A DNA stretch of 64,000 nt, taken from positions 124,456 through 188,455 of the forward strand of contig KL197720.1 in assembly GCA_000697665.1 (NCBI GenBank). Direction: 5' to 3'. The position numbers and the translations under genes were made by a program. This stretch comes from Jaapia argillacea MUCL 33604. Its lineage: Eukaryota; Basidiomycota; Agaricomycetes; Jaapiales; Jaapiaceae. This document shows, one piece after another, positions 47,146-59,021 of this stretch; position 1 is the first letter of the stretch, and each line of letters opens with the position of its first letter. The notes under the pieces were generated by a model. The model was given only the letters and a program-made list of their open reading frames with translations, searched no databases and was not told the DNA's origin.

Positions 47146-48478
47146 CTACCTGTATGTCGCCCATTCGTCTTCCAGTAATGGCTCAACATCAGGAGAAGGC
47201 TGCAAATCACCTAGCGTGAGATGTGGGCTGATATCAGGACTGGGTGGCCCGACCCTGCGCCGTTTGCGCTCTGAGTCCCTGAGGTTTGCGCGGATTCCCC
47301 ACCGGGTGATGTGCTAGAATGGTATGGTAAAGCTCGATTCCAAACAGTCTGACATCCATGATACACACCTTGGTTAAAGCGGTGGATGGGGGTAAACCAG
47401 GAAAGTCTTTGGTGGAATACACTCGAAAAGATCCCCCGAAGCACTCTGCTAATATCGGTAAATCTTCAGGACCGTTACTTTCGGTCCTTGCATAGATGTC
47501 AAAATAGCGATATCGAAGGACGAAAGTTCCTGTCATCTTCACTGCAAGATCCTATGGCAGACGCCATTCAGTTGGGCCAATAGGTGAAGGGTATGGAAGT
47601 TACGGACAGGGAAGATCAGCATTAGTCGGTTCTTTCCTTGGTATTCAATGTCAACCGCCTCTGCGAAGGTCGTCCCCGATAAAGCATGTGTACATTTGAG
47701 ACTTTCTCGCAGTGTGTACCCTCCGAATTGTCCAACGACATCATCATCGGGAATTGACGGCCGGAGAGTAGGATCGAAGTTGGGTGTTTGTTCGAGAGGA
47801 GATGGCAAGAAGGGAGCTCGAGGAGCAAGCGGATTGGGAATGGTTGAACCAGATGGGACGTGATAGGCTGGACGATTTTGATATGACATTTCAAGGTCAA
47901 TATCTGTTGGACTCAAGAGGGTGGTAGAAGACGAGAAGTTGTACGGTTGGTGGCCCATAGTTGGAAAGGATTGGCCGTAAGCCTGGGTGGAGGATCCAAC
48001 GCTCGCGGGTTGGGAATGATACCTGGAGCGATTCCGCCCACCAGAATAAGCCGACCATTCTGGCGAATCAGGTGGGGGAACAGGAAACAGGTCGATATGA
48101 CATATGCGACCACCGTTTTGCGAATTACTAGCGGTCGAGTGTCAGATCGATCCGAGGAGTTGGTGGGAGGACTGCTCACCCGTGGTCTTCAATCTCGACC
48201 TCAACTTCTCTATCTGTACCAAGATTATAGACGCGGTAGAGCTTCAGCTCGACTACAGGAGGAGGATCTAGTGGTCTTCTGTCCTTCCTCGCGTATCTAA
48301 AAGAAGCATTATTAACCCAAGATCTCAAAGGACGATGAGCAGGAGCGCACTTGCGGCCGAGCTTGGCCTGCTGGATCTCAGACAGGGTAGCGCGGACTGT
48401 CTGGCCGGTATACTCTCCCTGGATGAAGTGGACTGGTTGTCCAATGACCGATGCAGCGGCGTGAGTAGACCTGGACAT
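47146..48478 (-). CDS. Velvet-domain regulator (VelB/VosA-like)
   Basis: The first half of the velvet domain reads HFIQGEYTGQTVRATLSEIQ, AKLGRKYARKDRRPLDPPPV and VELKLYRVYNLGTD. A conserved strand, ICHIDLFPVPPPDSPEW, follows an intron. A Ser/Pro-rich insertion of over 100 residues then separates it from the second half: GGYTLRESLKCTHALSGTTF, AEAVDIEYQGKNRLMLIFP, and after another intron TGTFVLRYRYFDIYART, CFGGSFRVYSTKDFPGLPPS. The last splice gives TALTKHITRWGIRANLRDSE and a Lys/Arg-rich KRRRV, a possible nuclear signal, then TATYR-type end at 47146. A velvet domain split by an insertion is known in VelB. These NF-kB-like factors control development, light response and secondary metabolism. 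The 5' end is uncertain: an intron may end just before ATG 48478. Confidence 0.88.
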
Positions 48479-48692
48479 CTGCATGAATGATAAAAGCCCA
48501 ATCGAAATGTTCAATGTGGGGGTGAAGAGGTGAGCCTGGTTCCGGGAACTCGTCCTTGCAGGCGGATTATATTGGGCAAGCAAAGTCAGCTAGTCTAAGT
48601 CCAGTCCACAAGCCTCGCTTCACTACACGTGCACTTGGTCGCGGAATATTTATGGTAATCGCGCCAACGATAAGTCCGCTTGTTCGCCCCCC

Positions 48693-49547
48693 ATGTCTCT
48701 CCAATGTTTTTCTCGCAAACTTATACCCTTGTCATCCGGTGTCTTGCTGGAGGCTGACCTCTCAGTACCTCCTACAAACCAGGATGAGGAAGGGAATCGA
48801 CTAGCTGTCTGTCTTCACCCATGGTCGTGGCTGGGGGGGTCAAAAGACGACCCGTGCGTCTCAACCTCACCATTCGATGCTTGCTACTCTGGAACTTCGG
48901 AACCTCTTCTAGCACCCTTCATATCCTTGCTGCGTGCTTCGAAGATTGTGGTTATCATGTACTGCGGTTTAACTCCCGTGGAGTAGGAAAATCAACCGGC
49001 CGTGCTTCCTTCACTGGATTTAGTGAGGCGCAAGATCTCCGAGATATCGTCAAGTGGGGGATCGACACTGTTCCTGATATCCGACACGTTGTCATCCTCG
49101 TACGCTATAGCTTTATGCTTTATATTCTTTCTTTTGCCTGCGGATCAACTCACGCGCTCCAGCCAGGGGTACTCGCACGGCTCCCTCATCGCCTCCTTGC
49201 ATCCCAGCTTACCTCCACCAGTCCAAATTCACCACATTCTCCTGTCATATCCACTTGGCCCCCGTAGCTGGCTAACTGCCTTCCGGTCGAGTACCTATGC
49301 ATCGGCCTTGTCAGACCTCATCGCGGACCCCTCCTCGGACATTCTAGTCATCTATGGTGACCGAGATGAGTTTACTGGCATCGCAAGCTATCAAACATGG
49401 GCGGAAGAGTTGAAGCGCCAGGCAGCGGGCGCTGGTAAGGGAAAGCTACAGGTTCAGAGAATCGATGGCGGTTCACATTTCTGGTTTCATCAGGCGGAGA
49501 TTCAGTCGAGTTTGCAGCAGGTTGTGAGAGCTTGGCTGCCACGATGA
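48693..49547 (+). CDS. Alpha/beta hydrolase
   Basis: The start MSLQCFSRKLIPLSSGVLLEADL leads to LAVCLHPWSWLGGSKDDP, where a 58-base intron (from 48851) joins to TLHILAACFEDCGYHVLRFN and SRGVGKSTGRASFTGFSEAQ. The nucleophile elbow GYSHGS is completed by the next splice (48-50 residues later). The acid Asp is in VIYGDRDEFTG and the catalytic His in RIDGGSHFWF. All three triad positions are thus present in an intact protein of about 245 residues. It belongs to the small hydrolase group with a DxxxxH-like end, and no substrate can be read. It shares a 214-bp divergent promoter with the velvet gene. Confidence 0.85.
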
Positions 49548-49702
49548 AACGTAGTGCTTCTGCCTCGCCTTGTATTTTCCCACTCCGTTCGCCCCATTGA
49601 CGTATGAATAGCACATATCCCCGACTTTGTATCTTTGTACTCCCTATGGCCGTGTAAATGTCATGATGAAGGACACTGGCACTTGATGTGCTGCAGGGTA
49701 CC

Positions 49703-51579
49703 ATGGTTTCATTTCGGGCGAAGCACTGTAACCGTGAAACAGTGCCCCTGCCAAATCTGGATATCCAATCACTCCTTCATTCCCTTACGACCTGGTGTCC
49801 TTCCCCTAAGTGTTTCTCGCTATTGTTGACGGCGACAAGGTCAACATTGTTCACAAACCTCTTCAGATCGTTAGCATGTAAGTCCATCCGACATTCCAAC
49901 TGATCAAAATCCGATTTATAATCGCACATAGGCCACTCCCAGACGAACGACCACGTCAAAGCGTTGCCAACCTCATCGGACGTTTCGAACAACAAACGAA
50001 ACGTCAATCCATCACACCGGCTGCACCTCGTAGTTCAAGTGTTACTTCCCAAACTACAGGCGATGCAGCCAACGTGGAGGTGAAGGAGAAGAGGGAATGG
50101 CCTCCTAAGCCAGCTCAACCCGCAGCCCCGAGAGATCCGCCATCCATCAGCACTCTTGCTTCGCCTGCGAGATCAGCGACGTTACCACCAAAGAGCCCTG
50201 AAGAGGTGGTTGTGACTCCTCCGACGCCTGCTGTTGCTACTTTTACTGCCGAGCCCGAACCCCCATTGCCGGATGCATCTACCGTTCTTGAGGCTGTGAG
50301 CCCACCACCACCTCCTCCTGTCGAGCTGGCTCCAGAAGTCAAACCTCCGGCAACTTCAAATGCGAGCGCTATTCCTACTTCCAGACATCCTCCATCATCC
50401 GCCACTCGCACCCCATCCAAACTAAACAACAAGCCGACCGACTCGAAACTGACCCCTAGACCCTCCTCCACTCGAACACACGCACGTTCACCTCCCCCAT
50501 CGTCCTTCCCTCTCAAGCCCCAACACACAGGCGGATCAGCCACTTCGGCAAAACCCCGCCAACCTCGACCGTCAAGTACCACCACCCCTTCCCGACCCAA
50601 GACACCTTCCCACACTACTCCTGGTACAACCACCTTCCGACCCAAGACCCCATCTTCAGGTCTCTTCGCGCCTACAGCTGCTTCTCTAGCCAAAGCCCGT
50701 AATGCACCGCTTCCGACACCTGTTAGGAAAGCAACCTCAGGGATGGGAGCGGGGAGTGCAAGTTCGGAGAGGTTGAGTAAGCCTACTGCGTCTTCAGTCG
50801 CAAAGGCGAGGAGTCCGGTCCCTCTCAGTACTCCTTCGAGGTCCAACACTGCTGTCACGAGGGGAGGTTTGGGTGCTGGGAGAGGAACGGCTGCAGGGAG
50901 GGTGAAGCCTGGTGCTGCTGCTACGAAGGAGAAGAAGGGGAAATCACCTGCTGAACCTGCTTTCAATGCGGATGCAGCTGTGGTTTCAGACGATGGTGTT
51001 TCGGGTGCATCGGAAAGGAATGGGCATGCCAGGACTCTATCAGGGTCTACGACGTTGGGAGAAGATACGAGTTTGGGTGATATCAAGGATGCCACGTCCG
51101 ATCATCCATCCCAATGTGACTTGCACGACGAGCCTGAGCATCTTGAAGAGGTTATTACCCAAGAACCGGAGCACATCGAAGAGTCGATTGTCCACGACGA
51201 ACCGGAGTCCATGGAGGGTCCTGTCGCGGAGCCGTCGCATGAAGAGGCATCTCACGAGGAGGTGGCCACTCCATCTGATTCTGAAGTGCCAGAACCAGCT
51301 GCTGTGGCTCCTCACGTTGCGGAGAATGTAGAGAAACCTTCATCACATCCTTCCGAACACTCTCATTCGCCTGAACCAATCTCCGAACCAGAATCCGTTG
51401 ATCCAGCTTCCGATCTCCATCATTCCTCTGACGGCGGCGATGCCCTCGCTCCTCCACCACCTCCTAAATCGGAACCTCGTGACGATATTGAAGATATCAT
51501 GAACATGTTGGAACCGAAACGGCGGAGTGTGTTTGCGGGTGATATTGTTATCGCCGGGGAGATCCCAGATGAAGAGTAA
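49703..51579 (+). CDS. Disordered Pro/Ser/Thr-rich protein of unknown function
   Basis: The model is 49703-49727, 49811-49877 and 49932-51579, about 579 residues. The start is tentative: MVSFRAKH joined through a GTAACC donor to LFLAIVDGDKVNIVHKPLQI. The next splice gives VSMPLPDERPRQSVANLIGR and FEQQTKRQSITPAAP. The middle is a basic Pro/Ser/Thr-rich chain with repeated TTPSRPKTPS-like and KARS/KARN blocks, pI-raising and likely disordered. The C-terminal third is strongly acidic, with HDEPE-type repeats and a final conserved-looking stretch, DIEDIMNMLEPKRRSVFAGD then IVIAGEIPDEE. The SVANLIGRFE segment near the N-terminus and this C-terminal end are the only parts likely to be motif-bearing. 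No named domain recognised. Confidence 0.65.
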
Positions 51580-52312
51580 AGCTACTGTTCGGGAACGGCT
51601 TCGAACTCGTTCGTGAAGAGGGAATTAGACATGGCCGTACACAAGTATGTCATTTGTATCATATCGAAGTCAAGGTGCATTGATTCACTTTCTGGTCTCT
51701 TCCCCTCGCTGATTTTGAGGATATAGAGTCTTGTCAAATACATCATAAACCTTTATCTTACCCTTATTCACGGTCTATGGGCCTTCCAATACCCTCCTAC
51801 GATCATTTCACTCGGACTCTTCTCTCACCTATCGTTTTCTTCTCATCTATCTCCTATCTATATCGTTCTGGATTCATGATGGCTCCTCTTTCGTTCACTC
51901 GTTCTCTCTCCTTGCCTCTCAATCACCCTCTCCGTTCGTCTCCTTCTTACTCTTTATCTTCACAGCAATTTTTCACATCGCAATTTGGCCTTGACCTCTT
52001 TCATAAATTGCATTATTGTCATCTCCAGCCTTTGCGTGTGGTTCGAAGATACGATACGTCCTGTGTAGAGGGAGCTCGCGAGTTGAACAGCTGGATGCAC
52101 CATAACTTATGTGAGAAGGTTTTCACTCGACAGGCTCTCACAGTGTCAAGAGAGAAGGGATCTATGCATTGCAGTCTCATCGTATATAAGTGACAAGAAG
52201 TGGTATTCTAGGTGACATGAAAACGGGTATTAAAGTTCGTAGCGTCATAATTCATGAGGGGGGAGATCGTTTCAAGAAAACATCAAGAAAAAAGTATCAT
52301 AAAGTGGGCGGT
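51580..52312. other. Convergent intergenic region
   Basis: About 730 bases between two convergent stops. It has pyrimidine-rich DNA at 51800-51960 that keeps one frame open (51777-52193), but the coded protein is Ser/Leu-rich low complexity with no features. No gene called. Confidence 0.5.
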
Positions 52313-53975
52313 CTAACCGTCGAACAACCTAGTGACGCTATCGTGATGCCAGTGCACTGTGATGAATCCTGGCAACCGCCAAGGGACAACGTGTGATCGC
52401 ATGCCGTTGATTTCGTTCGGACTTGAAGTGTGTTCATCTGAGTAGGACAAGTTAAATCAAGAATCGTCGTGGAAACAAGAAAGGACATACCAAACAACGA
52501 AAAGCGAGCTTTGACATGAGATAATGCGAACGATGAGGTGAGACTGGCAGCCACAGGTTGCCAGATTTTTGATAAACCCTCCAAATACAGGTGTTTCAGC
52601 GAAGGAAATGCCTGTCGTCCACGGTTCGCGATGTTCATGAGCGACCACAAAATGTGTTCCTGGGTGTCCGCCATTGCTTGCGAATGAATTTCCGGGGCGT
52701 CCACTCGCAAAGCCATCACGATTGTCATAGAGACGAGGTGGGGTGGTAAATGATCCATGACTAGAACAGGCTGAGTCGATGATCGAAGCGGTTTTAGAGG
52801 TCGCATTAATGCGGACAGGTCAAGGAACAGGTGTTTCAACTTGACGAAACGCGAGATATCGAGCGTGGTAGGTTGTGCGACCCAACAGCAACCCATCACA
52901 GCGAGCGACTCCAAGACGTGTGCATACTCGTACAGAGCCTTGATGTGGTTCCCGTCGATTGAATGAGTACCCGTGCCGATCAACTCTATACTCCGAAGGG
53001 AGGGTAATCGAGCGGGAATCAGGCTGCCTTGGTACAAGCAGTGGCAGGCGAGTAGCCGGAGTCTCTGCAGTGCAGGAAGGCTAGGCCATTGGAGGATACG
53101 GTCAAATATGAAACACTCGAGAGACAGCTCTTCGAGGTTTGGATATTCGATGAGGGGGATCAGGTATGGAGTTCGAAAGGTGGTGTGGCCTCCTCGCAGA
53201 TGAAGCCGACGCAGCTGATGGGGGAGGTACAGGGTCAATTCCATCAAGCACGTAGAGATGCTATGAGGTCCTTCTCGATAGCTCACTCCAAGTTCGTGCA
53301 GTTTGGGACAAGCCTTCATCGCCCGAGCCAATGTCTTCTGGAATTTCCGACATCGCCCTACCAGGCTCGAAAAAGAATGCATCCGAGGTCGGGTCAGCGG
53401 AGCATGTAGGACGACTATCGACCTGACAAGGGTTCCGAGACCTGGCTGTGCGATTAGGGTGCGCAAGAATAAGCGCAATTTCGAGGGAGACCTGATAAGG
53501 GCATCTCGATATAACAGCTCGTTTGCACGAGTGTGCCAGGCTTTAGAAACCAACGAGGCTGATCTCAGGTCCCGCAAGGTGTTGGCATGGTTTGCGTTGG
53601 CAGGGGAGAGGTGCTGGAAGACAAGGTCAAGGATTTCGGTGGGGCGGTGGATCGTTGCTCTTGGAGATGGGCGACGGCCATCGACAGAGTACTAAGAGAG
53701 AACAATTTCAGTCCAGGTAGACTATAGCAGGGCAACACGCCACTCACATCTCTCGAAGGACGGAATATTCTCTGAGACCAACTTCGCCGGCCATCAATGG
53801 ACTCCCGACGAACGTCGTCGACTGAGTACTAGAGGCGAAATGAGCTCAGATGAACCGGAAGAACCTCCGCACCACTTACTTCTACTGAGGGGCGAAAGAT
53901 TCTCTGAGACCAACTTCGTCTTCCGTCCTCGGAGTCGCGGGTGGTTGCGAGAGACCGACGAGAAGCCAAGGACAT
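52313..53975 (-). CDS. F-box/LRR-like protein with a tandemly duplicated 81-nt exon
   Basis: The start at 53975 is MSLASRRSLATTRDSEDGRR followed by SWSQRIFRPSVE. Two introns (51 and 56 nt) give YSVDDVRRESIDGRRSWSQR-IFRPSRD and then YSVDGRRPSPRATIHRPTEI. The F-box is RPTEILDLVFQHLSP-RDLRSASLVSKAWHTRANELL. About 320 residues of leucine-rich-like strands follow (PNLEELSLECFIFD, LPALQRLRLLACHC, LPSLRSIELIGTGT, FVKLKHLFLDLSAL, FPSLKHLYLEGLSK). A last intron (donor TTTG|GTATGT near 52493) yields the end VTRLFDG at 52313. F-box proteins link substrates to SCF ubiquitin ligases through Skp1. The DGRRSWSQRIFRPS unit occurs twice in full and once truncated, each beginning an exon at or near YSVD. Both this frame and a neighbouring one are open across the repeat, so the 5' model needs cDNA support. 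Confidence 0.75.
53754..53927 (-). repeat. 132-bp tandem duplication carrying exon plus intron of the F-box gene
   Basis: Two copies of the DGRRSWSQRIFRPS coding unit lie at 53754-53795 and 53886-53927. A perfect 20-base match (53767-53786 and 53899-53918) has a 132-bp period. That period equals the 81-nt exon plus the 51-nt intron exactly, which points to a single tandem duplication of an exon-intron unit. Confidence 0.75.
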
Positions 53976-54621
53976 CTATGAGGGTGTCCTCGGACAAGAG
54001 TTCGATAACAGTGGGTATGGATAAGGAGGAGCAAACTCGAAACGAGAGGGATATCTTCTGGCGTTGATTTCCTCCGCCATGTCGAGAAATTGCGTTCCCA
54101 GATAAAGAATCGTGAAGTTTCGAGTTTGCCACTGGATTACCGGAGGCAAGATCAGGGATGCCGAATTGTCAGTCCGGGGAACAGTAACTAGCAACGACGA
54201 GACTCGGAAAGCTCCCAGGTTTGAAATGACAGTACAAATCAGCGACGGAGCTCGAGCAGGCTGTTGATGCAACGTTGATGATAACTGCTCGATCCATCTT
54301 ATCGACTTGTGCGCGACCCCAGATTCCCCACGCCATCATCACTCCTGCCACAAGGATCTGTAAATCATACCGATTCCTGTTCCGTGTTCCCTCGGTCCAC
54401 CGGTAATCTTGCAACAACATGTTGAAATACAATGGGATTAGGGGTGTAAACTACCTCGCAGCAATGGTATCAGTACACAATCAAAAAAAGATACGAGTGA
54501 GGGTGAGATGTAACAGGGTGAAACGGGATCCCCAAACGAGCGACGGTGTAGGTAGTCATGGTATCACATGTGTGTGGCGATAGGGAAAAAAAAGCGAGGA
54601 GGGGCATCGTCACAGTGCAAG
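53976..54621. other. Intergenic region (F-box promoter)
   Basis: This is the promoter side of the F-box gene and the 3' flank of the next minus-strand gene. A minus-strand open stretch near 53990-54060 reads like an F-box start (LSEDTLIDVLGF) but is in a different frame and is treated as uncertain. No other gene seen. Confidence 0.45.
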
Positions 54622-57108
54622 TTAATCCAAAAAGGCCATTTCACATAACCTGCGACTTTCTTCGTCCTGAATGTCCGTCATCCCCATGAGAATACTCCCT
54701 CGGCTGTGCATCGTAGGGCTGATGGGCGCACGCAACCCTTTGCCAACTGTACGCATGGGCGCGATGGAACCGCCATAAGCGGAATCAGGAGGACCTGACG
54801 AAATCGTTGGTGAAGTTGGTACACGGGATGGATCAAACGACGTGGGAGGGGCGACATAAGTCGTGATGGGCCGGGGTTTCTTCTGGCCAGTCATAGACCT
54901 CCGGAGATTACTGAGAGACGAAAACGCGTGTTTAGACAAGGTCATCGTGGCTGGAGATGTCGGTCGCTGGAGAAAAAGCAAGTCACGAGGGGGGTTTGTT
55001 AAACGGTTGCAAAACAAAGAGATCTCAAAGAAGGAATTCACGGACTTGGTCATCTGGAATAGGCTTTTTGAGGAAGAAACTCAAAGACCTTCTTCTTTCC
55101 GACTTGTCTTCCGATTGTACACTCTCCGTGTTCTCGCGGAGCCGTGGTCTGCAGTTATCGGGTAATGTTTGACCTCTCTCCCTCCGCTTCGGCATATCCT
55201 CCTCGTTTGTAGTATCAACATCGCCTTCAAGTCCAGACATCACCTCCGCCTCAGCAATACGCCGGGATGGTGAAAAGGAACCGTCCTGCGGACTCTCAAC
55301 TATGGGTCCATCTATGGATCCACTACCAACAGTGATCTTCAAATCGGGGTTTCGAACCTTCCGACCCTTTGCTTCAGCCTCTCCATCTGTAGTCGGCGTC
55401 AGCAGACATACAGACGTGGAAGGCGCATCCGACGTCGACAAGGTGAGAGACGGGACCATAGAGTCCGCCGTGTTGGTTTTCTCTGAAGGTTTTGGGCGAG
55501 GATTAGATGGGGAGCCGAGACTCAATGGAGAGGGTGGAACTAATGCACAGGAGGATGGAAGAGTGTCCGCTGAGGGGGTCGAAGGGGGTATAGACTGGAG
55601 AGGCGAGGGTATCTTGGTAGGTGAGGGCGGACCTTTCCGAGGGGTGGATGAGCCCGAGTGTTCAGAAGGGGAAGAAACTGGCGGAGGAGTGGCAGTCCTG
55701 ACAGAGACGTCAAAGGCAGTAGCGCCTTGCGTTTGCGATACCGAAGGGGCGACAGAGTTCACGTTGGCTGGATCGGACGTGGTTGGACTCAACGGCGGTC
55801 GAGGGGTTGGGATATCAGATTCCAGGACAGATTCTGGCGGTGAGGGAGAAATAGAGGGAAGAACGGAACTTTCAACCAAGGGACCGAAACCGCCAGTGGA
55901 GGTTATTGGTGGCATCGGGGAAGATGGGGCTGTGTGAAAAGCAGCATCGGCGGGCGACGATGGGAGGCTAATACCTTCCGGCTCTGCGGAAAGACTAAGC
56001 CCGAGGATTGCGGCAGCCATATCCTCAACCCCATCCTCATCTTCGTCATCCTCACTTAAAGTTGGAATGACGGGAAGCGTCGCTTTGGCGAAATTCGGTT
56101 GTCCTAACTGAGCCGGATATACAGGCTTGCTGGACGTCGCCTCTGAGAGCTCCTTGGCTTCGTATTGCTCCTTTATGAGATCTGCAGCAGTTTTCGCTGG
56201 AGCGCCTCTCTCCATGACCGTCTCAGAAGGCGAGTTGACGGACGATAGTCGTTCGTCTCGCTCCCGCTCCTGCTCTGACAGATCCTTACGTTCTCGAGGG
56301 GACTTGGGAGGCAAAAGGCCACGCTCGCGTAATGCAGCCTCCCGTCGCTCCTTCGAAGTGAAATCGTTGGTCAGGGGTGGCGCGAAATGACCAGAGACCC
56401 TGCGTGGGGAGCGTGCGACTCGAGGGGAAGGTGGAGGCGCAGAGGAGACGCGGCCGCGGAACTTGCTGGTGAGACGTTTGAGTAGACCATTTGCTTGAGG
56501 GGATTCGGGCGGACTTTGTGTTTGTGATCTGTGAGGACAGTAAGCATCAGATAATCGTCAAATGAATGGTTGACAGAATGGGAGATGGTGAGGGGGAGTT
56601 GGATAGTGGAGGATGGACAGGAAGCGCTTACCTCTCCCTCCCTCTCGGAACCAAAAGGGGTGCAATTTGCCGTGTGTCGCTAGAGAAAGTGGGAGAATGA
56701 GTATGATCTTCTTTACAAGTTGGGAAGTTCATGTCTCCAGTAACGAAACAACGGATGCAAGAAGCAAAGACAAGAGGAACAAACGAACCTGGGGGAGGCA
56801 CGGGTGGGTGACACATTGCCCATCGACTGCTCTGCTTGGATATCCGCTCGGCTGCTTCCCGTTCCACTAGTTTGATCGGTCCGTCCAGAGTTTTCCCTTT
56901 TCATACCGGAACGTGTGGCGCTAGTCCCTCGACCAACGCTCGTGCTTGGATTCCTGCGGACGCTCCCACTCCTACTCGGCCTGTTGGCCTTCCTTCCAAC
57001 ACGAATGGTGAATCGTTTCGACCTTTCAGCGGATGACGGCGCCAATGGTGACGCTTTGGTCACTTCGCCAAAGGATAGTGATCGCGACTGATCATTTACA
57101 GTAGCCAT
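54622..57108 (-). CDS. Large disordered Ser/Pro-rich protein of unknown function
   Basis: The start MATVNDQSRSLSFGEVTKAS is followed by a basic Arg/Ser region (RFTIRVGRKANRPSRSGS). Introns lead to SPPESPQANGLLKRLTSKFR and [20 protein letters not shown], then NDFTSKERREAALRERGLLP. The large central exon (55025-56340) is Ser/Pro/Thr-rich with an acidic patch (LSEDDEDEDGVEDMAAAILG) that holds a short helix. After RRRSLSFFLKKPIPDDQ an intron with an unusual GTCCGT donor joins to RPTSPATMTLSKHAF and SNLRRSMTGQKKPRPITTYV. The protein ends MTDIQDEESRRLCEMAFLD at 54622. The short motifs RREAALRERGLLPPKSP and DEESRRLCEMAFLD look conserved rather than random. Roughly 680 residues. No known domain; many S/T-P sites suggest regulation by proline-directed kinases (inference). 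Confidence 0.7.
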
Positions 57109-59021
57109 ATCGATTGAGACTAGTTCGGAGAACAAGAAAAGGAGAGTCTCAAGAGCAAGGTTGAGCTACTTATTATGACGCTATGCCAGGTGGTGGGGCG
57201 GTGGAACGATGGATAGCGTCTAGCCTACTCTCGGAGTCAAGAGTGTCGGAGCATAGAAATGCCCACCGAAAAGACCGTAGGCTGTGGAAGGGGGATGGCA
57301 AGAAGGAGAATCGAACTTGCGAGGCGGGCTGTCGCAATTTTAAGGAGGTTCTCATCCCGAAGGACAACCAGGCGACGATTTGTGCCAAGACGAGAGGAGG
57401 ACGGGTCACATGCGGGGTAAAATCACGGATCACGCGTCGGCTCAATGCTTCCGATCGCCCTCATGACCTCCAGCCCTACTTTAGCCCAAATAATTATAAT
57501 ATCCTTGCCCCCCGGGCCCCTAGCTATCATATACGACGAGTCCATCGTCGACAACGTCGTCCATACAGCTCCTCACTGTCGTGAACAACGTCGACGACGC
57601 CGACCTGTTCACAACTTGTTCCCTCACACCCACCGCGCCCCGTGTGCTTCTCCTCTTCGGAAGTCGCCGTTGGATAGCACATTATATCAAATGGGATTGA
57701 ATGTAGCCCAACCAGGGCTGGCCCTCCGCTACTTATGTAGTTGCGTCAAAACCTTCCATTGCAGGCCGGGGCGTTGTCCTTACCGGGATATCCCAAACCC
57801 GAAGGGTGCCTGCAGTCGGCCGTCGCGGTAGGGGCGGCGTACAGTATGTACAAAAGTAGCATTGCGGGGTCAGTTCAGAAGTGTGGAGAAGATCAACCAA
57901 ACATAACTTGAATGGTGACAGGGAAGTCCCAATACATTTTGTCAGTTACAGTTCCCAGACTTGCCGTCGGCGTCTGAGAGAACATGCATGAATGGGGGGT
58001 CGGGGAATAGCTGCAACAACCACGGTGATGCCTCACACGAGAGAATGCAACCAATCAAAGAATCGTAGAGAAGGTGGTTGCTCAGACCACTACGAAGGTC
58101 TGCTCACCGGGAGGCGTGGAATCCATGATCATTACTATTCAATCAGTATCACGGAAGATGTCAGCAATAGAATACAAGGGAGCAATCTCAACCAGGCGCA
58201 GGGACTCGGGAGGACGAACAACACGGTGCTGAAAGGAGGTCTATGAAACGTTGACACTGCCAGCTTGGACCACTTACCCGAACCAGCTCTCCTGGTCGAA
58301 ATTGGCTGAGATTGAAGTCATCTTCGTAGGGCGAGAGGGTTAGAGACTATACAGGTGTTGTCAAAGCGAAACCGCGATTTTATGGCATTTGGGCATCTCC
58401 ACGCGGTCTTGCACGCCGTGGTTCGATGGGTAGGTGACAACCTGACATCTGTAGAGGTGGCAGTCTAGAAGCCATCGGTCCGACCCTTACTAGACACAGA
58501 GATGTGACCGGGTCCAATCGCATGGTTGCCGTCAAGCATCAATCCCAACGCAACAGAGCGCAACAGGAGTTATTATAGCGGGGGTATCAGCCAAATTATT
58601 CGACCCTGTCGCGAGGGTCGAGGATTGGTGATGGATGACAACGCCATCTTCCGACGACCTATCGATATCGTCATCCTCTGTGATGTGTGGCCCATGTGGG
58701 GGAGGTCCGCGGGAGTTGTGTTGTATGCAAAAAATCGTGGCGATATCACGTATTTCGACAAGTCCACGACCGACAGCAGTCTGGCTTGTTATCACCGTAC
58801 AGTGAATTTTGTACATTGGTTGTGAGCATGCTTGAAAGGTGATCAGATTGTTGCTTGTCAAGCCCCCCAGCCCGCCGGCAGTAGGTCCCAATAAGGCAAG
58901 TTCAGAGGCCACTGAAGGTGAGTCCGCGAAATCTGATTATGTATTAGAGTTGTCGCATGCCAAGAGGGCAGGCGGCGACAACGGCGAACTCAGGGCTGCT
59001 TTATTTCCAGTTCTATCCCCC
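57109..59021. other. Long divergent intergenic region (1.9 kb)
   Basis: This is the longest gene-free stretch in the window. Open frames at 57183-57831 and 58526-58912 have no family resemblance or consistent splice structure. An AT-rich patch (57480-57500) followed by a C-run (about 57507-57520) lies about 390 bp from the left gene. It must contain the promoters of both flanking genes, and could hold a non-coding transcript. I can support nothing more. Confidence 0.45.

Noticed and set aside
50115-51095. 326-codon antisense frame opposite the disordered orphan
   Set aside because: Its Gly/Val-rich composition is the expected mirror of Pro/Ser/Thr codons on the coding strand.
51777-52193. 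139-codon plus-strand open frame
   Set aside because: Pyrimidine-rich DNA gives a Ser/Leu low-complexity peptide; convergent 3' flanks are a better explanation.
53990-54070. Second F-box start (LSEDTLIDVLGF) just upstream of the F-box gene
   Set aside because: It lies in another frame and reaches no downstream domain; the phase-consistent model starts at ATG 53975, so this is kept only as an uncertainty.
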